DNA of 64,000 bases from Desulfopila inferna (lineage in GTDB: Bacteria; Desulfobacterota; Desulfobulbia; Desulfobulbales; Desulfocapsaceae), in assembly GCF_016919005.1 (NCBI RefSeq), contig NZ_JAFFQE010000001.1, positions 744,001-808,000 of the forward strand, given 5' to 3'. Under the pieces are notes generated by a model. It did no database searches and was not told where the DNA came from. It saw only the letters and a program-made list of their open reading frames with translations. Made by a program: the position numbers and the translations under genes. Below, one piece after another: positions 9,696 to 19,680 of this stretch. Position 1 is the first letter of the stretch, and each line of letters starts with the position of its first letter.

Positions 9696-10202
9696 TTATG
9701 CTTCTTCTTCTGTGAATGTTCTTTTCGCCATTTCCATATCCAGGGCAAAAAGACCTGCGGAATCATCTCCTATCAAGGCAAGCCTGTCAACGACGTTACC
9801 TACATTGGCTTCCTCTTCCACCTGTTCGGCAATAAACCATTGCAGGAAATTGTTAGAGGCATGATCTTTCTCTTTGATGGCTAAGTCTACAAGATCATTT
9901 ATCATTCCTGATATCATCTCCTCATGCTTCAAGGCTTCCCTGAAAATATGAAGAGGAGAGTCCCATTCGGATTCAGGTTTGTCAATTGCCTCAAGAATTA
10001 CCCTTCCACCTCGTTCATGGACGTAGGTGTAAATTTTTTCGGCATGAAAGGTTTCCTCTTTTGCCTGTGCCCGCATCCAGATGGCAAACCCAGTAAGACC
10101 TTTCGATTCCAACCACCCGCTCATGGAAAGATAGAGATAGGAAGAAAACATTTCTGCATTGATCTGGCGATTCAATTCAACATCCATTTTTTCACTTAAC
10201 AT
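9696..10202 (-). CDS. ftnA: Non-heme ferritin
   Basis: A 168-residue iron-storage ferritin. Predicted ferroxidase residues are all present: E17 (NAEMF), E50 and H53 (EETFHAEK), E94 and E130, matching FtnA numbering closely. The start ATG at 10202 has a strong AAAGGAG seven or so bases upstream; the frame stays open beyond it but that extension does not resemble ferritin. It stores iron as ferrihydrite and limits Fenton chemistry. It lies downstream of ctaB on the same strand but has its own ribosome site and a 128-base gap, so it may have its own promoter. Confidence 0.93.
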   Translation of the reverse strand: MLSEKMDVELNRQINAEMFSSYLYLSMSGWLESKGLTGFAIWMRAQAKEETFHAEKIYTYVHERGGRVILEAIDKPESEWDSPLHIFREALKHEEMISGMINDLVDLAIKEKDHASNNFLQWFIAEQVEEEANVGNVVDRLALIGDDSAGLFALDMEMAKRTFTEEEA

Positions 10203-10330
10203 ATAGTTGCGCTCCTTTAAGTTTAAGTAGCTATTCAGCAGCACTACATCTGCACAGTTCAGACTACTGCTGGTTTTAAGCTCTTTGCCGAAAGTTAATT
10301 TATTTTCCCAATGGGACTTTTTCGGTTTAT

Positions 10331-11212
10331 TTATACTATGCTGCCAAGACAGATAATCATCATCGTAAAAAGAAGAGAAAAGTTCAGGTAGATGAACAAT
10401 AATCTGTAGTTGGGGCTTTTTGCGCAGAGCATGGGATAATAAAAAATTCCCAGCAGCAGCACAGCATTGACAACTATCAGAGTTCTTGCGCCATCGTTGA
10501 ATGAAGACGGTAATATCGTAAATGTAAGCATTATTGTTGCAAGTGCCGTTATCCACGGCAAAGATATACGTCTTAAGGCTTCCTCCGACAACATCTTCAG
10601 AATATTGGGTGAAATACCACCGCTGTAGTCAGATTTATGGTTGAGGACAATCAGGAAAACATGAGGCACCTGCCAGAAAAACAGAAGAAGGATCGGCAAA
10701 GCCGCATGGAAGGAAAAACCTACTCCCCCTGCTGCCAGCCAGCCGATATATGGAGGAATAGCCCCGCAGACCGCACCTGGAATAATAGCATAAAGAGACC
10801 AGGATTTCATTCTGGTATATATTCCATTATAGATAAGAATACCGGCCAGGGCTGCACTGAAAACCTTGACGTTGAAAAACAGGAGAATACTTATGAGTCC
10901 TGTGGTAATGAGCAAAAATGACTGCAAAAGAGCATGCCCATTGGACAGCTGGCTCTGAACAAGCGGGCGTTTTTCCGTTCTTGCCATCAGACGATCATGA
11001 TGACGCTCCTGATAGGAGTTCAGAGATGCACCGCCGCATGCCAAGAGAAACACTGCAAAGAAAACGGACAATGCCTCAAGGGAGATTGCCTGAGATGCAA
11101 ATATATACCCGAACAGCGAAGAGAAAGCGACCAACAGGCAAAGCACGACCTTAGAGATTTCAACACTCAGTATGACTTTCCGGAAAACTCCCTCACGACT
11201 AAGCACTGCCAT
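10331..11212 (-). CDS. ctaB: Protoheme IX farnesyltransferase (heme O synthase)
   Basis: A UbiA-superfamily prenyltransferase of 293 residues that farnesylates heme b to heme o for heme-copper oxidases. The Mg-diphosphate motif is in NSYQERHHDRLMARTEKRP (about residues 65-83), and several hydrophobic helices span the whole length. Its ATG overlaps the TAA of the reconstructed CoxII-like fragment (TAATG), which points to translational coupling in a cox-type operon. No CoxA/CoxC genes are in the window, so in this presumed anaerobe the gene may serve a remote oxidase or be a remnant. Confidence 0.88.
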   Translation of the reverse strand: MAVLSREGVFRKVILSVEISKVVLCLLVAFSSLFGYIFASQAISLEALSVFFAVFLLACGGASLNSYQERHHDRLMARTEKRPLVQSQLSNGHALLQSFLLITTGLISILLFFNVKVFSAALAGILIYNGIYTRMKSWSLYAIIPGAVCGAIPPYIGWLAAGGVGFSFHAALPILLLFFWQVPHVFLIVLNHKSDYSGGISPNILKMLSEEALRRISLPWITALATIMLTFTILPSSFNDGARTLIVVNAVLLLGIFYYPMLCAKSPNYRLLFIYLNFSLLFTMMIICLGSIV

Positions 11213-11498
11213 TATTCACCTCCGTCTTCAGGCACTACAAAGACATAGATCGAGCTTTTCACGGGTCCACCATATAAAAAATCAGTGTTGCCATCATTAT
11301 TGCAATAATAATCGCAGGGACAGCCAACCAGATGACTTCAAGAATCAGGTTGCAGCCGATATCTTCAGATTCGTAATCCTTGCCGCATCTTCTGGAAATT
11401 GCAAGGACAATCATTGTCGCTGTTATTCCTGCCAAAAGGAGTACCGATATTCCAAGACAACCCCAGAAGGCAATATTTTCTCCATTTAAGGAAGTCAT
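11212..11498 (-). pseudogene. Cytochrome c oxidase subunit II transmembrane-hairpin fragment, apparently frameshifted
   Basis: As read, 79 codons end at a TGA after FYMVDP. The translation has two hydrophobic helices (about residues 10-34 and 50-72) and the CoxII-like LEVIWLAVPAI. If one T is added to the T6 run near 11276, the frame continues GGPVKSSIYVFVVPEDGG and stops in a TAA that overlaps the ctaB ATG. The total is then exactly 96 codons. The continuation aligns with the start of the CoxII periplasmic domain, but the CuA-site domain is absent in either reading. It is therefore a truncated subunit II, with a further one-base frameshift that could be real, programmed or a sequencing error. 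Confidence 0.6.
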
Positions 11499-11577
11499 GT
11501 TTTCTGCACACGTCTCCTGATGATATTGGAACTTGTTTCCAGTTCCATCATGTTTTAAGGAACTTTTCAGTAAAAAT

Positions 11578-11929
11578 ATGACCTATTAAGTTCACATGTA
11601 ATAAAAAATTAATCATCGGCGCGGATGGCGCCCCGGTATGCTGCGGCGAGGAAATGAAAGTCCTGAGAGAGAACACCGTTGATGCGGCTTTAGAAAAGCA
11701 TGTCCCTGTCGTTACCCGGTCGGAAGAAGGCATAGTCGTCACGGTCGGTTCCGTAGATCATCCGATGACGCCTGATCACTTATATTGAATGGATTGAAAT
11801 CATTTCTGCAACATTGATTCTCTTTCTCAGGCCTAGTGATCAACCGAAAGCATATTTTTCTGAACTTAAGGGTGATTAATAACAGCCAGAGTCTATTGCA
11901 ACCTGCACGGCGTATGGAAAGAGCAGTAG
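11578..11929 (+). pseudogene. Superoxide reductase (desulfoferrodoxin/neelaredoxin), broken by single-base indels
   Basis: Three frames together give a full superoxide reductase. Starting at ATG 11578, removing one T near 11586, removing one T near 11783 and adding one T near 11879 yields 117 codons with a TAG at 11929. Recognisable blocks are PVCCGEEMKVLRENTVDAA, EKHVPVV, VGSVDHPM, YIEWIEI and the C-terminal VYCNLHGVWK. The iron-site residues (His in EKH, VDHP and DHY, plus Cys and His of CNLHG) are all preserved. The N-terminal desulforedoxin-like site has CNKK where CxxC is usual. The enzyme reduces superoxide to peroxide without making oxygen. Either the gene is decaying or this stretch has consensus errors. 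Confidence 0.75.
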
Positions 11930-11948
11930 TAGACTTTCCCAAACTGGC

Positions 11949-11975
11949 CCAAGCAGCGCTTTCGGCACTGCTTGG
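11949..11975 (+). terminator. Hairpin after the superoxide reductase remnant
   Basis: CCAAGCAG and CTGCTTGG form a perfect 8-bp stem 20 bases after the TAG of the remnant. No T-run follows, so terminator function is uncertain. Confidence 0.4.
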
Positions 11976-13638
<1,663 letters not shown>

Positions 13639-13658
13639 GATCGCCTACCTTTTTTAAT

Positions 13659-13704
13659 GATCAGGGCGTCGAAGGCAAACAGTATAAGAAACAACGCCCT
13701 GATC
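13659..13704 (+). terminator. Hairpin after enolase
   Basis: GATCAGGGCGT (13659-13669) and ACGCCCTGATC (13694-13704) are perfectly complementary over 11 bases with a 24-base loop, 21 bases after the eno stop. A T6 run precedes rather than follows it, so Rho-independent action on the plus strand is plausible but not textbook. Confidence 0.5.
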
Positions 13705-13886
13705 CATTCTCTACGCACCCGGGGCGTTGGCACAACAACATCAGCAGAGCCCTCTATGTCAATTCTTTTCGGGTTAAAATGCGATAATGCGTTTTAAAAC
13801 TTGTAGAATAATTGAAGGCAGGTGTAAAGCACCAATTGAGCAGGGAAAGAAGGCGGGTGCTGACCAAAGGAAGCCCAACGCTTTTG

Positions 13887-14237
13887 CTAAAACTTAAAAA
13901 ACCTTTTGAACCCTCTTCCGGTCAGGGCTTTTTTCAACTCCGGAATAAGAATATCACAATTAAGTTTTACCATGGCAGTCGAGACATTCAGGCTCATGCT
14001 GATAAGAAGAAATCCACTCCCTGTTTTTATCATATAAAAGCGTCCCTCGGCAAACACAAGATCCATCTCATTAAACTCTTCCAGAGAATCGATGATCATC
14101 TTCCAGCTAAGGGTGCTTTTTTCCGGCAGGAAACGCTTATTATCCAAAGATTCGAATAGCACCTTGCCTGCTTCGGACAACAATACAAGTCCATGGACAC
14201 CATCCATGTTAAGAATATCTTCAAATAATTTGTCCAT
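13887..14237 (-). CDS. Roadblock/LC7-like small protein
   Basis: About 116 residues from the ATG at 14237 (MDKLFEDIL). The pattern is an N-terminal helix, GVHGLVLLSEAGKVLFES, then a second helix and FYMIKTGSGFLLISMS, ending in a helix. This matches the Roadblock/LC7 fold seen in MglB-type regulators of small Ras-like GTPases and in scaffold proteins. The similarity is by pattern, not by a strict motif. It is the last gene of a four-gene minus-strand group with a receiver-PATAN protein, a sensor-like protein and a DUF8082 protein. No MglA-like GTPase is in the window. An in-frame TTG at 14330 is a possible longer start. Confidence 0.6.
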   Translation of the reverse strand: MDKLFEDILNMDGVHGLVLLSEAGKVLFESLDNKRFLPEKSTLSWKMIIDSLEEFNEMDLVFAEGRFYMIKTGSGFLLISMSLNVSTAMVKLNCDILIPELKKALTGRGFKRFFKF

Positions 14238-14560
14238 TTCCCTCGAGTCGGCTGACTTTCCAAACCTGCCTGGTCTAAAATCCGGTAAAGCCGGATAAGT
14301 ACCTTTAAGAAATTCTCCCTTAAAAAACAAGAAAAGAATTTCACTGATACCAGAAAAGGACAGGCAGAAATTATCCTTGTAGTGAAACCGGAGCTATTAA
14401 GACTGCAAGCTGATGAAGACCTGAAAATTACCACCGGCCATCATTGCCAACCTGACCCTGAATTTCTTACCTCATGATCAGATTCCGCGTATCCTCAGCA
14501 AGCATTACCAACAACTTTCATTCCAGCATCATGTCTTAATTCACAGTATTTCAGAAATAT

Positions 14561-15796
14561 TTATTGATACTGCACCAAAACATTGATTATTTTGTCCTGG
14601 GGACATTTCCGGCTTAACTGGAGAACTGTGGTAGGCTTTCCCGGAAGGACAATTTTGTTAAATTCACCGCCGCTATCAATATAGCCTACCCTGAGTCTGC
14701 CGAAATTGAACATTGAGCCAAGCTCAGTTAAAAACTCAACAATATTTCCCATGCTCTCGTCATGATAAATATCTTTCAAACCGGTTTTATCTCCAACTTC
14801 CCGGTAAAGCGTTTCTCTGATTTCTCGCAGTCGAGAATTATTCGGTTTTTCGGAAACAGAAGGTTTGGCCCCTGCACGAAATATCGGAACCGAAGGAGAA
14901 CTGATTTCGGTCTGCCCGGAAGGCGCTGGTATGGATTCCCCAAGTTCTTCAGAATCGAAAAACTCTTCAGGGAGATCCAGACTGCCAAGCTCATCGGCGA
15001 AGCTGACTGGTTGTTCTGACTCCGAAGCAATGGTTTCACTTGTAGAGGATGGTTGCTCTGCTATAGACTTAAAACTTTCGCCTTGATCACTTGAGGTCAG
15101 CAGATCTTCTTGTTCCTCTTCTTCATCTTTCATGCCCACTGCCTTCATTATGATAGGCTGCAGTTCACTATTGATGGTATTATTGCGGGCTGCACATTCA
15201 TTCTGAATAAATAATGTGACTTCTTCCCAGGTGAATACTCTGTAGGCAGCTTCGAGGCCGAGAATGTCGCCGACCCTTGCATCCAGCAGGTTTCCTTCAC
15301 TAAAATACAGAATACCGCCTTTTTCAGTTTTTTTATCCAGGATGCGAATTGTGCAGGTCTTCGCCTCCATCTCCATAAGCTGCAAAAAAACGGTCGGTGA
15401 GACGTTATGCATAATACCGCCATTCGCTTCTTTCTGCAGGGTACTCATTATGATCTTCCCCAGGTCATCAACCTGGAAGGGTTTGCTGATATAGGCAATG
15501 ACACCTTTTGCCTTGGCGAGTTTGTACATCTCTGCCGTTCTATAGCCTGAAACTATTATTACAGGAATGTCAGGATATTTTTCCCGGGTATGGGAGAGCA
15601 GGCTCATGCCGTCCATTCTCGGCATTTTTAAATCCAGAACAATCAGGGAAATAGATGTTTCTTTGAGCTTCTGTACAGCCTCGAAGCCATCATTTGCCAT
15701 GAGCATAGAGAAATACTCGGAATATGCGGCAAATCGTTTTTCCACGGCCAGCAGCATAATCTGATCATCATCAACAAAAAGAACCTTTCTTAACAT
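14561..15796 (-). CDS. Response regulator with PATAN (DUF4388) domain
   Basis: A 411-residue protein. Residues 1-120 form a CheY-like receiver (FVDDDQ acidic pocket; phospho-acceptor Asp in VLDLKMPRMDG near 55; SGYR; conserved Lys in ISKPFQ). Residues ~130-225 are a PATAN/DUF4388 domain (FLQLMEMEAKTCTIRI, ILYFSEGNLLDARVG), a module found in two-component and GTPase-linked scaffolds. An acidic, Ser-rich linker follows, and a C-terminal segment (~320-411) of unknown type. A GGAGTGAGGG site precedes the ATG. With its neighbours it probably relays a signal to a Roadblock protein; the output is unknown. Confidence 0.8.
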   Translation of the reverse strand: MLRKVLFVDDDQIMLLAVEKRFAAYSEYFSMLMANDGFEAVQKLKETSISLIVLDLKMPRMDGMSLLSHTREKYPDIPVIIVSGYRTAEMYKLAKAKGVIAYISKPFQVDDLGKIIMSTLQKEANGGIMHNVSPTVFLQLMEMEAKTCTIRILDKKTEKGGILYFSEGNLLDARVGDILGLEAAYRVFTWEEVTLFIQNECAARNNTINSELQPIIMKAVGMKDEEEEQEDLLTSSDQGESFKSIAEQPSSTSETIASESEQPVSFADELGSLDLPEEFFDSEELGESIPAPSGQTEISSPSVPIFRAGAKPSVSEKPNNSRLREIRETLYREVGDKTGLKDIYHDESMGNIVEFLTELGSMFNFGRLRVGYIDSGGEFNKIVLPGKPTTVLQLSRKCPQDKIINVLVQYQ

Positions 15797-15857
15797 CCCT
15801 CACTCCGCTGCTATTGCAGTTGATTATTGTTGATATGCCATGGCTGATAGTCTCGCA

Positions 15858-16020
15858 GGAAATTGCCACGATGTCAGATGGCTAGATAAAAAGTTCAATG
15901 TATTTTTTTGCCAGGCCTTCTTCGACAATACAGGTAGTATTCGAAGGTCCCGGAATCTGCAACGCGGGCCCGATCGGGCTTTCTCGAAGTGTGCGCTTAT
16001 CGCGATGCCATCATGGCTTA
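15858..16020 (+). repeat. Dispersed intergenic repeat, copy 2 (long form)
   Basis: The left end reads TTGCCACGATGTCAGATGGC, found inverted at 33565-33585. The right part (TTTCTCGAAGTGTGCGCTTATCGCGAT) carries the GCGATAAG...CTTCGAGAAA module in the minus orientation, so the element has inverted ends. It is closely related to 6996-7165 and fills the gap between two signalling genes. Confidence 0.6.
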
Positions 16021-16053
16021 AAAGGCCCGCCGTAACCTCCGCGGCAGGCCCTT
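16021..16053 (-). terminator. GC-rich hairpin terminating the sensor-like gene
   Basis: On the minus strand AAGGGCCTGCCGC pairs with the GGCGGGCCTTT arm around a short loop and runs into T-rich sequence, about 50 bases after the end of the 16104-17495 gene. A very similar hairpin (AAGGGTCTGC...GGCAGGCCCTT) follows kdnB. Confidence 0.6.
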
Positions 16054-16103
16054 AAAACACATATTCTTCACTAACCTGTTATTGCCGATACAACCAGCCG
16101 GGA

Positions 16104-17495
16104 CTATCTCCTTTTACGGGTCAGCCTGGAGATGGAGAGGCGAATACTATCCTGCATTCGCATAATTGCAGCAGCAAGATCTCCAATCTCATCCTTGGAA
16201 GAAGTAGATATTTCGACATCGAGATCACCGATGCTAATTCTGTTTGCCGCATCGGTAAGCTTCCTGATAGGCGTTACGATTGCCCTGCTGGCAAAATAGG
16301 AAATGATCAGGATGGCAAATACTGTGCCGGCGAGCAGCGAAAAGGCAAATATACGTGCTTTTTCAAGAGGCTCAAATGCCTCCTCCTTTTCCTGTTGAAT
16401 GGCTAAAGTCCATCCTAATTTTGTTCGCTCGGCAAAGCCTATGGTGTCCTTTCCGTTAGCATCAACAAATTCAACACGTCCCGCACCTCCACTACGGCCG
16501 GCGACCTTGACCAGAGGATGGCTGCTCATATTCTCCTGCTGAGTTACAAAAGCATTATTCCTATGAGCGACGGCTTTCCCTGTTTCGTCAACCAGGAAGC
16601 TACTGCCGGTTCGGCCCTGGGAAAATGTAGTAATAAGTTCTGATATTGTATCACGCGTCATTGCAGCGGCGAGAACCCCTACAATTGTGTCACCATTCTT
16701 GATGGGCACTCCTATAATAAGCGCCGGCTTTTTGGAAGTTTTACCTATCGCATTCTGCCAGGCTAATTCCGCTCCGCCGACAACGTCTTTCACATATTGC
16801 CTGTTGGAATAATCTGTAAGTGGATTGCCATCGTTACGGGCTATATTCATCCCTTGCTCATCAGTGGTAAAAACAAGATACATCCAGGGATATTCGGCCT
16901 GCAGCGCCTTGAGCAGAATTTCCTGTTCATATCCGTTCATGGATTTTATAGCGGGAATATTGGCAAAAGCCTGGAGGACCCTGACGTTCTTATCGATCCA
17001 TTCATCAACCTCTGAAGCCAGAAGTCCCGAGACAAGCTCGCCTGTTTTATTGGTTTCTGCAATGATCCTGGTGCTTGTCTGGTTGAGGGATAGTGCAAAA
17101 TAAATAGCTCCGGGAATCAGGCTTACCAGCAGCATCATCAAAATTACTTTTGCAGTGAGACCGAATCCAGAGCGTTTTTTCTTCTCAGCAGGAGCAGAGG
17201 TCATCGCTGCCGCCGGTTCGGCTCTTCCCACGGAAGCAGCATGCGCACCACCATCAGCTTCCATGGCAGCGTTTCCTGTCTTTCTTGAACTCTCCCTGGA
17301 AGTATCTTTATCCAGTTCGCTCATTAATAAGGCATCCTCCAGGGATGTCATATCATCGTCTTCCGTCATATACTCGGTTTTATCAACAATAATGCTGGAG
17401 GAACATCCTTTGCACTTAAACCGGGCTTTATCTCCTACAATTTTGGAAGGATCAATCTGATATTTAAGACCACATTCCTCGCATATAACTACCAT
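16104..17495 (-). CDS. Membrane sensor: MJ0042-type zinc finger, dCache-like domain, HAMP, no kinase
   Basis: A 463-residue protein. The N-terminus has a CxxC...CxxC zinc ribbon (CEECG at 5-9, CKGC at 28-31), an Ala/Ser-rich linker, and a membrane helix near 117-137. A large extracytoplasmic Cache-like domain follows (YVKDVVGG, IIGVPIKNGDTIVGVLAA, SFLVDETGKAVAH). A second helix precedes a HAMP domain (ASRAIVTPIRKLTDAANRIS). It ends soon after HAMP with neither a methyl-accepting nor a kinase domain. It probably senses a small ligand and signals through HAMP to a partner such as the receiver-PATAN protein encoded next. The start ATG follows GGAGAAGG. Confidence 0.75.
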   Translation of the reverse strand: MVVICEECGLKYQIDPSKIVGDKARFKCKGCSSSIIVDKTEYMTEDDDMTSLEDALLMSELDKDTSRESSRKTGNAAMEADGGAHAASVGRAEPAAAMTSAPAEKKKRSGFGLTAKVILMMLLVSLIPGAIYFALSLNQTSTRIIAETNKTGELVSGLLASEVDEWIDKNVRVLQAFANIPAIKSMNGYEQEILLKALQAEYPWMYLVFTTDEQGMNIARNDGNPLTDYSNRQYVKDVVGGAELAWQNAIGKTSKKPALIIGVPIKNGDTIVGVLAAAMTRDTISELITTFSQGRTGSSFLVDETGKAVAHRNNAFVTQQENMSSHPLVKVAGRSGGAGRVEFVDANGKDTIGFAERTKLGWTLAIQQEKEEAFEPLEKARIFAFSLLAGTVFAILIISYFASRAIVTPIRKLTDAANRISIGDLDVEISTSSKDEIGDLAAAIMRMQDSIRLSISRLTRKRR

Positions 17496-17630
17496 TATCC
17501 TTCTCCTTGTTCACAAAAAATAAAATATTTTTCTAAATTATTGTGGTGTTTTAACTACACCTTATTCAGAGATACTCAACTCAGCTTATTGAAATCGCAT
17601 ATTAGTTTGACACGGCTACCCTCAGCAAGC

Positions 17631-18101
17631 TTAGTATCCTTTTTCCTTGATTTTTTTTAGCATAACCTGCTTAAATTGTATTCGTTTATCTTCCCTCTGG
17701 ATTTCCCGGGAGAGCAGGTTGACCAGTTCCGCGGTACGATGTGTGGGAAAATTGGTTTTAAGAAACCCCAGATCCTCCAGACCATCTTCAACGACTATTC
17801 CTCCCAGAGGACCGATGGCAACCGAAAGCTGTGACACCAGATACGCCATGAACTCCTGGTCGACAGCATCCACCACCGCTTCAATTCGTTCAATCAATCT
17901 GTATTTGATGAGCCGTGCTGTAATAGGTCTGATAGCAGCGAGATCAAGACCCAGATCATCAGCAACTCGACCCAGTGTCTTATCTCCGTCAAAACTCATT
18001 AACACGCTGAGCATCTGTCCATCCAGGGATAACTTGCCCAGATCACCACGAATAGCTTGTTTAAAAACAAGGCCTGAAACACCTCCCGAAGACAATTCCA
18101 T
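17631..18101 (-). CDS. DUF8082-like signalling partner protein
   Basis: A 156-residue soluble protein that I assign tentatively to the DUF8082 type. The N-terminal half looks like a winged-helix adaptor (LSLDGQMLSVLMSFDGDKTLGRVADDLGL), the kind of module that accompanies PATAN proteins. The C-terminal half has MAYLVSQLSVAIGPLGGIVVEDGLEDLG, a pattern that recurs in DUF8082 proteins. It is the first gene of the four-gene group, with a clear AAGGAG and a 1.1-kb upstream gap likely holding the promoter. No enzyme motif is seen. Confidence 0.55.
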   Translation of the reverse strand: MELSSGGVSGLVFKQAIRGDLGKLSLDGQMLSVLMSFDGDKTLGRVADDLGLDLAAIRPITARLIKYRLIERIEAVVDAVDQEFMAYLVSQLSVAIGPLGGIVVEDGLEDLGFLKTNFPTHRTAELVNLLSREIQREDKRIQFKQVMLKKIKEKGY

Positions 18102-19203
18102 CGTAACTCCTTAAGTAAAATCGCAACTATTCAGAACAAAAGATAAAAACCCAAATCGGCTGTGCCGGCCAATGACCGGTCTGCAACTGTTTATCATCAA
18201 ATTCCATCGGGTTAGCAGCGCATAGCCTATCAGATACAGGATACTGCTGAATTGTCACGAAAAATCTTCCGCTGTTTCATTACGGCACAGCTAAATGCGA
18301 ACCAGTTCACAAAACAGTTCACAAAAATTTTGACAGCATCTATTGTCTGCCCCGGTTAACTGGATTCAACCCTTCAAAAGGCAAAATTCCCATTAAAAAT
18401 TTTTCCAAATTCAAATATTCCTAAGGTACTAACCGGCTCAACCGGATAACCCCTCTCGAAATTTCTCTTGCAGAAACAAGATTAAAAACCCGAAAAAGGT
18501 TCTGAAGAAGGTATGGTGGGTATGGTATTCTAATGAAACTGACTACCAAAAACACAGCCGTATATTACCTTGCTTTTAAAATACAGCTCAAAAGGCACCT
18601 TTGTTCACTTCATCTCCTAACCTGTTCACATAACAAATAGTTGACGAAAACTCAAGCGGGATTTAATCTTTTTTTCTGTCTTTCCAATGGTCTCTGAACA
18701 AAAGGATCAACAAACTTAACCATTTACTTAAACTGAAAGTTTTCCATTACTTAAAAGATTTCCGTCTCCTTTCTTATCGGTATTCTACGCGCTGAATGAA
18801 AGGTATTTTTTTGATAAAAAAATAATATCGCATTTCTCATTCCGATGCTGCAATCAAGCTTTAGGCTCTTTGCTCAGCAAAGTAATCCCGATCGTCGAAC
18901 AGTATCTACAAGACCGGATAGGCAGCTGCAGCATGACCAAAGATTTCTGAGGAATACTTGGCTTTTCCTTGCCTTCTTGCCCTTTTTCAACTTGTTGCAT
19001 TTTTTTAATAGAACATAGTATTACTGCCATTACCTACAAAATTCATCAAATATCTGCTCGTCAATATTCTTCACACGTTCCTACACTATTCTCTATTACG
19101 CACGTTTTGCTGTATTTTTGTCTGCACTTGAGATTTTTTGATGAATTTTTAACTGGACATTCGTCATTATTCTGAATATATTTTCACGAAAGGAGAAAAT
19201 AAT
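18102..19203. other. Long A/T-rich intergenic region between divergent genes
   Basis: About 1.1 kb with no supportable protein gene on either strand. It separates the minus-strand DUF8082 gene from the plus-strand Lrp gene, so both promoters should be here. The hexamer GTTCAC recurs (two copies in a direct repeat near 18305-18325, then near 18603 and 18622), which could be regulator sites. A small RNA is possible but not demonstrable by eye. Confidence 0.4.
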
Positions 19204-19659
19204 ATGCTGGACAAGAAAAGCCTTAGGATCCTGAAAATTCTTCAGGAAAAAGCGAGAATACCAAATACCGAGGTATCAAGACTTGTTGGCCTGGCACCCT
19301 CTGCCGTTCTTGAGCGCATCCGCAAGATGGAACTTCAGGGTATAATAGACGGGTATGAAGTGCGTCTCAACCCTGAGAGGTTTTTAAGAAACCAGGTGGC
19401 TTTTATCAATGTGGAATATGATGGAGGCTTTGATGGCGACGGCGCCATTGGTCAAGCACTTGCCGCAATTGAAGAGATCCAGGAAGTCCATTATATAGCA
19501 GGAAAAGATTCCTATCTTGTTAAATTGCGTGTTGCCGATACCAGAGAACTCGGGAATGTCCTGCGCGACAAGATCATCACCATTGAGGGAGTTCTTTCCA
19601 CAAATACATCGACCGTACTGCAGACCTACAAAGAAACAGCCAGAATATCTATTCGATAA
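19204..19659 (+). CDS. Lrp/AsnC family transcriptional regulator
   Basis: A 151-residue regulator with an N-terminal AsnC-type helix-turn-helix (residues ~3-50, with ARIPNTEVSRLVGLAPSAVLERI) and a C-terminal RAM ligand-binding domain (~68-145, including VHYIAGKDSYLVKLRV). Such proteins form octamers and sense amino acids. It is transcribed with lysA, 21 bases downstream, so lysine or diaminopimelate feedback is a reasonable guess. AAAGGAG precedes the ATG. Confidence 0.88.
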   Translation: MLDKKSLRILKILQEKARIPNTEVSRLVGLAPSAVLERIRKMELQGIIDGYEVRLNPERFLRNQVAFINVEYDGGFDGDGAIGQALAAIEEIQEVHYIAGKDSYLVKLRVADTRELGNVLRDKIITIEGVLSTNTSTVLQTYKETARISIR

Positions 19660-19680
19660 TCTATAACATCAGGATTACAC

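Noticed and set aside
11259-11270. UGA after FYMVDP in the CoxII-like gene as a selenocysteine
   Set aside because: The read-through frame gives only seven residues before a stop, while a one-base shift gives a longer conserved-looking segment that ends on the ctaB start.
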